64,000 nt of DNA from Tenrec ecaudatus. Taxonomy: Eukaryota > Chordata > Mammalia > Afrosoricida > Tenrecidae. The notes below the pieces were generated by a model, which made no database searches, was not told the origin of the DNA, and saw nothing but the letters and a program-made list of their open reading frames with translations. The stretch's first letter is position 1, and each line of letters starts with the position of its first letter. Where the stretch lies: the NCBI RefSeq assembly GCF_050624435.1, contig NC_134539.1, forward strand, positions 123,673,525 to 123,737,524, given 5' to 3'. This document shows positions 36,685 to 64,000 of this stretch, piece by piece. The position numbers and the translations under genes were made by a program.

Positions 36685-36787
36685 AAAAACAATCACCTAT
36701 GAATATAGGAGAAAACTGGTAACACGACAGTGCTCCCCAAACCTTCATGTGCATGTGAATCAATGCAGGCTTGTCTTTCTTGAGTCA

Positions 36788-37240
36788 TGTTATTATGTGA
36801 TACAGGAATCTGAATAATGGCTCCCCACAGATAGCAATGGTGGTTTCATGGCAAAGGAAACTTTGCAGATGTGGGTAAAGACATTATAATGGAGGAGACT
36901 AAACAGAATTACCCAGCTGGGCTTCACAAAAGGAAGGTAGGAAAACCAGAGTGAGCACAAGATGACCCGATGATAGAAAAGATCTCATGAGCAGTGCCGT
37001 GGTACTGGCTTTGAAGATGCGACTGGAGCTGAAATCGAGGAACGCTGGCAGCTCCAAGCAGGTAAGAAAAGCAAGGAAATGGATTTTTCCCTAGCGTCTC
37101 CAATAGGTATGTGGCTACTGACACCATGATTTTAATCCAGTTAAATCGATTTTGGCATCCTGGGCCCCGTAATTGTAAGATAATTAAGTTGTGTTGTTTT
37201 AAACTCTGTAGTAATTTGTTACAATAGGAAAATAATACAA
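36788..37240 (+). mobile_element. MLT1/MaLR-type LTR (fossil)
   Basis: 'tgaataatggctccccacag', 'gcaaaggaaactttgcagat', 'tgattttaatccag' and the end 'tagtaatttgttacaatagg' fit the ERVL-MaLR LTR group, old and diverged. No internal region adjoins it, so it is a solo LTR. Age: ancient eutherian. Confidence 0.75.
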
Positions 37241-37484
37241 ATCATAATTTATTTAAAATATAACCCCCCAAATAAAATATAACCCATATGCTTATTAGAA
37301 CCATTGTTTATTAACACTAAGAATATAATTATACTCTAAAAAGAAAATTTTTAATTACCATATATACAACCATTAAAAACTTGTCATAGAAAGATTTATT
37401 GGTAAGGAAAACATAAGGATTTTTAAGTACATAACAAAAATGTCCTTCTATTTTTTTTAACAAAACTGTATGTACATGTATAAA
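37241..37484. other. Intergenic, nothing recognised
   Basis: AT-rich; nothing seen. Confidence 0.4.
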
Positions 37485-37680
37485 TGAAGCTGCACAGTAG
37501 TTAAAGTGCTCAGCTACAAACCAAAAAGAATGTTGGTCTGAGCCCACCTGTTACTGCTTCAAAGAAAGAGGCAGCTGCTTCCATGTAGATTTACAGCCTT
37601 GGAAAGCCTCTTCTGTTTGAGAGTCAGAATGAGTCAGGATCAACTCAATGGCAGTTTGAGAGGTTTTTGGTTTGTTCTTT
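37485..37680 (+). mobile_element. AfroSINE-type SINE
   Basis: 'agctgcacagtagttaaagt', 'gctcagctacaaaccaaaaa' in the head; 'atgagtcaggatcaactcaa' and 'tggcagtttgagaggttttt' in the tail. Confidence 0.8.
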
Positions 37681-38084
37681 GCATTATAATAAATGCATAT
37701 TGTTTCAATAATGGTCCATTTTTTCTAGGTAAATGAATGTGGATGAGCGACGGCTGCAGACTGCATCTCCATCTCATGGTGTCCTAAGAGAGTTATCCAT
37801 CCGTAAACTTGATTTTCTTTAAGGCACGGTCCCCATAAAGGTTTCATGAGGCATCAATGATTTCACCATTCTTCCATCTAAGGTTCACTATAAATTCCAT
37901 GTTTGCATGTACGTATTTAAATTTTAGCATAATTCATGTTGCTCTCGTAAGGGCTCTTTTCAAATGGGTGTCTTACCTTTCTTAGTGCCTCAAACTAGAT
38001 GCTATTTAGACATGCAGTTTTCTCAGATGTATTTTCTGTACACTCTTTGAAGATTGCTTGTGTGTACACACACATGAATATTAG
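37681..38084. other. Intergenic, nothing recognised
   Basis: No gene. Possible remnant of a reverse RTE or L1 around 37740-37860, not firm. Confidence 0.35.
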
Positions 38085-38400
38085 TCATTAAGGGAAATAA
38101 AGTCTTAAAAATATATGCTATAACATAAACCTTACTGAGCAAGTAAGTCAGAAAGGGATATACTATATGCTCCCACTTATATGAAATATGTATAGAGATC
38201 AGTTTATTAGTGGTGATTGGGGGTAGGAGGGAAGGAGAAAAGAGGGAGTAATTGCTTAGGAGGTACTGAGTGTTCGATCATGGTAGAATGATTTTGAAAA
38301 CAGTGGCAATGGTCATACAATATGATGAACATAGGGAATGGCCTGTAACAACTGTTGAACTGTAACAACTGTTGTACATATTTTTTTACCACAGTTAAAA
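38085..38400 (+). mobile_element. Old L1 3' UTR
   Basis: 'gggatatactatatgctccc' and 'ttattagtggtgattggggg' followed by 'tgtacatattttttaccaca' fit an L1M 3' end. Confidence 0.6.
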
Positions 38401-39757
38401 AAAATACATTAGGGTCTTCAAAAGTAAGAAAGTTACCATCAGTCCTCTTATATTAGTCATGTGAAAATAGTCTTATCTAGTCTGGGTGATTATTTGCTTG
38501 ATCTGCCTGCAACGTCCCAGTTTATGTTCATGGTCCTAATGTAATTGTTAACAGTGCCCACTTTCACTTTCCAAAAAAAGTCCTAGTAAACTATAATAAT
38601 TCTGTGAATAAATCGACTGCAGGAGTTATTTTGAATACATTTTCTAAATTTGATGTGCATTCTACAATAGTATATATCACCTATCACTAAAATCTGGAAA
38701 ACCTGGTTGTCGAAGTACATAGTATCCAATTACTTAAATTTCCTTTCACTAAGAACCAAAGTTGTGAATAAACTAAGAAGGTGCCAGATTCTGAAACCAA
38801 TCACAAGGCCAAAATTTTATATTTATTCATATAGTTACAACTATTTTTTAAGTCAATGTAATTCTAGAATGGTACATTTCAGATTTTTAATATATAAAAA
38901 TAAATAATTTTGAGTTTATCAACCTGACTATTCTGGAAAGTAAATGCTTTAAACAATTTCTACATGAGATAGCAGCTTCGAAGGCCTTCCTACAGCATTA
39001 TAAAATAATATGGAAAATTAAACAAATGGCTTAGATTTTGGATTGAGGTCACTAAAATCAGTTTTGTCATCTAAAATTTGTATCTGACCCATTTAACTAA
39101 ATATAATGATATACTGATTCATGGCTGTGGTTTCTCTTTAAAAGGTTTCAAAACCTGTCGTTTTAAAGAATTATCAAAATTACATTTATAGAAAAGTAAA
39201 AACATTCTCCCCCCTGCCCAGTTTCTTCATGTTTTAATGTACAAATAGAATTATCTTTGTGTGTAGAGGGCAGAGGTTAAAATGGAAAGATAATTCATTA
39301 AAGGAACTGGCCAATGTTTAAAACAACACAATGTACCTTCACCTCACTCCCTCCCCCAAACGCAAACAGAAAAACATTCTGCATGGTACATTCAGATAGG
39401 CCATTTAAGATCAGCTTTCTGTATTTGTGAAATAATTCATGAAAATGAAACGAAGAGATAATAGAATTTTCTATGAATTTTTTTATGCCCCCTGGAACAA
39501 TGCCTACATTAGCATTTCTGATTTGTTACCAAAACAAAATATAATTGTACAGCAGTTTTAGAAGAACATTTTCAGATTCACAGTCCTTCATTTTCCCTAC
39601 TCCAGTGTATACTGATTCACTCACGCCATAATGTATATTACTGAGTCAGTCACTCACGCCATAATGTGTGTTTGCATTTTAAGTGAACGTGTTCACAACT
39701 TAGACCACTGATTTTCACGCAGCAATAATCTGTTCTACTTTGAGATTAATCTTTGGA
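38401..39757. other. RAD51C 3' flank including 3' UTR
   Basis: Downstream (minus strand) of the RAD51C stop at 39758. No AATAAA is found close to the stop; ATTAAA-like and AATAAA sites read on the minus strand near 39232 and 38823 are candidates. A 17-bp direct repeat 'cactcacgccataatgt' occurs at 39618-39634 and 39651-39667. Confidence 0.5.
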
Positions 39758-61573
<21,816 letters not shown>

Positions 61574-61869
61574 CTGAATACAGACAGACAATGGTATTAG
61601 ATTTGATATTAAAAACAAAACATCAACATTGTACAGAAAAAGTGTCACCTATTAAAAACCAAAAAAATCTATACATTCCAAAGCTTTATTTCTAATTCTG
61701 TAAAGGGGAGTAATAACTCTGTGAATCTAATCATTCATTAGTTTCTACGCTAATCACCAAAAGTTATCATTTACTCTGGCTTTGCAATTATTCATATCTA
61801 AATATATAATTCAACAAAAGAAAATGAAATAACTTTCTTAAGAGCATCCCTATCTTAACTTTAGGGTTT

Positions 61870-61920
61870 TGTTTTGTTTTTTTAAATCATTTTATTGGAG
61901 GCTCACACAACTCATCAAAA
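61870..61920 (-). mobile_element. 51-bp family A insertion with TSD
   Basis: Only the extreme 3' end ('aatcattttattggaggctc', reverse) was inserted. TSDs 'ttaactttagggttt' at 61855-61869 and 'ttaacttaagggttt' at 61921-61935 differ at one base. Confidence 0.85.
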
Positions 61921-62482
61921 TTAACTTAAGGGTTTAAAAAATTTTTGTTTAACTTTAAATATTAGGGCTTATAATTATAATAAAGTTAAAACATTATAAT
62001 ATAAAATGTAGTGCTTTCTTCAAAATCTTAATTCTTGGTACATTTTCCCCTTAATTTTAAGTATAATATAGGGCAGCTAACCATTACAGGATCTGTTATG
62101 ATTCCAAATTTAAGTTTCGCAGGAGACAAGTTTGTCTTAAATTCTAACTAAGGAGAAAAAAATTCTAACTAAGGTGGTCTGCCTATAATGAAAACCACTT
62201 TCACCTATCATATAACTAAATAATGGCTCAATGTTTCATCATATTATACATAAGATAGGCACAAGCAGAAGCTGACTTAACACAGCAACTTCATCAACAA
62301 GCTGAAGTTAGAGTCACTCACCAATATATGAACCTGAAATCTAGAAAGAGAGAATTGGGGGAAAGGAAAAAAAAAAGAACCCTAAATTAAGCTATTTTAT
62401 TCTCATCTAGTAAGGGTTGAGATTAAAGAAAAGCTTTTGTGAAGCAGTCTGAGAAAAAAACTAAATCTTTTTAAACTAAGGG

Positions 62483-64000
62483 ATACCACCATATGGCTGG
62501 CCCCACTACAAGACGCTACATCCTTCACCAACCCATATCCCTACAGGAGACAACACTGGAGACACAGTGTGGGAATTGCACCCGATCTGACCCCACCACA
62601 CCGAGGCAAAACACTAAGGGCGTGCAACAGAAGAGCAAGGGGAGCAGAGCAAGCAAATCCCAAAAACAAACTTTGGGGCCAGGGCGTGGCACCTCATCAG
62701 ACTGGACCGGGAAACACTCTTAAAGGTCAACAAACAGACCTTGAACAATTTACAGGCTTTTTTTGGGTCATTGTTTCTTTGTTGCAGTTGTTTTCTTTTG
62801 ATTTGCTTTGCTGTCTTGTTTTAGTTCACATTGTTATCTCTGCAGGTCTATCTAGGTAAGATAGGCTGGATAAACAATCTGGAGGCGAAAACAACAGCAA
62901 CGATGGTTGGGGGAGGTAGAGGTGGGGAAAAGGAAGTGGTACTAACAAACCCAGGGACAAGGGAGCAACAAGTGATCCAAAATCAGTTGCTAGGAGGGTA
63001 CAAGAAGACTGGTGGGAAAAAAAAAAAAAAAGACTGGTGGGACGTGATCAAGGGTAATGTAACTGAGAGGAATTACTGAAACCCAAATGAAGGCTGAGCA
63101 TGATAGTGGGACGAGAAAGGTAAAAGGAAACTGAGGAAAGAACTAGGAGGCAAAGGACATTTAGATAGGTCTAAACACAGGCATGTACATATATAAAAAT
63201 ATTTATATGATGGGGAAATAGATCTATGTGCATATATGTATAGGTTTAGTATTAAGGTAGCAGATGGACATTGGGCCTCTACTCAAGTACTCCCTCAATG
63301 CAAGAACACTTTGTCCTATTAAACTGGCATTACATGAGGCTCACCTTCCTGACACGAATGCTGAAGACAAATAAATGTGTGTACAAGCAAATGTGGTGAA
63401 GAAAGCTGATGATGCCCGGCTATCAAAAGATAAAGTATCTGGGGTCTTAAAGGCTCGAAGATAAACAGGAGGCCATCTAGCTCAGAAGCAACAAAGCCCA
63501 CATGGAAGTGCACCAGCCTGTGTGATCACGAGGTGTCAATGGGATCAGGTATCAGGCATCAAAGAACAAAAAATCATATCATTGTGAATGAGGGCGAGTG
63601 CAGAGTTGGGACCCAAAGCCCATCTGTAGGCAACTGGGCATCCCCTTACAGAAGAGTTGCGGGGAGGAGACAAGTCAGTCAGGGTGCAGTGTAGCAATGA
63701 TGAAACATACAACTCTCCTCTAGTTCTTTAATGCTTCCTCCTCCCCCACTATCATGATCCCAATTCTACCTTACAAATCTGGCTAGACCAGAGGATGTAC
63801 ACTGGTACAGATAGGAACTGGAAACACAAGGAATCCAGGATGGATGATCCCTTCAGGACCAGTGGTGTGAGTTGGGATACCGGGAGGGTGGAAGGAAGGA
63901 GGGGTAGAAAGGGAGGACCAATTACAAGGATCTACATATAACTCCCTCCCTGGGGAACAGACAACAAAAAAGTGGGTGAAGGGAGACATCCAACAGTGTA
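62483..64000 (+). mobile_element. Family A LINE 3' region, runs off window
   Basis: Begins 'gataccaccatatggctggc' and follows module order through 'gtctatctaggtaagatagg' (62846), 'ggacattgggcctctactca' (63268) and 'ggtacagataggaactggaa' (63802). The terminus lies beyond the edge. A poly-A run at 63018-63031 is followed by a local repeat of 'agactggtggga'. Confidence 0.85.

Larger units (their letters stand above)
61574..64000 (-). other. RAD51C: RAD51C intron 4, runs off window
   Basis: No exon 4 is found up to the right edge. The stretch 61936-62482 is AT-rich with no gene; the rest holds a family A copy. Confidence 0.8.

Overview
The window looks like mammalian nuclear DNA from an afrotherian, most likely a tenrec. 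It holds the 5' end of PPM1E and the 3' half of RAD51C, both on the minus strand and in the relative order known from human 17q22. The afrotherian call rests on many tRNA-derived SINEs with an RTE-like tail (AfroSINE type) and on abundant RTE (BovB-like) LINE pieces. The tenrec call is an inference from a SPIN-like hAT transposon, a family reported in tenrec but few other mammals. No repeat library could be searched, so family names are from memory; LINE families are labelled A, B and C here.

Layout. 1-3070: PPM1E intron 1 (start only), first coding exon, CpG-island promoter and a short uORF over the start codon. About 3.1-39.7 kb: intergenic DNA crowded with nested insertions: family A LINE 3' ends in both orientations, AfroSINEs, RTE and old L1 pieces, a SPIN-like element, U6 and U2 snRNA pseudogenes, LTR fossils, and retrocopies of TRNAU1AP, RPL17, GABARAP and RPL26. 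39.76-61.57 kb: RAD51C exons 9 to 5 (minus) with canonical splice sites; exons 1-4 lie beyond the right edge. Intron 5 (about 15.8 kb) carries several family A copies, a hAT element, an RTE copy, a TMEM11 retrocopy and a mariner whose right end lies close to the exon 5 donor. 61.9-64 kb: RAD51C intron 4, with a family A copy running off the window.

Function. The two host genes are independent: PPM1E is a PP2C-type protein phosphatase and RAD51C a RecA-type recombination ATPase. The rest is a record of retroposition. Target-site duplications (TSDs) can be read directly for many insertions, giving a relative order. The GABARAP retrocopy stands out: its frame is whole, with one extra histidine codon, and it sits between perfect 14-bp TSDs. 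No bacterial-type system, CRISPR array or operon is present.
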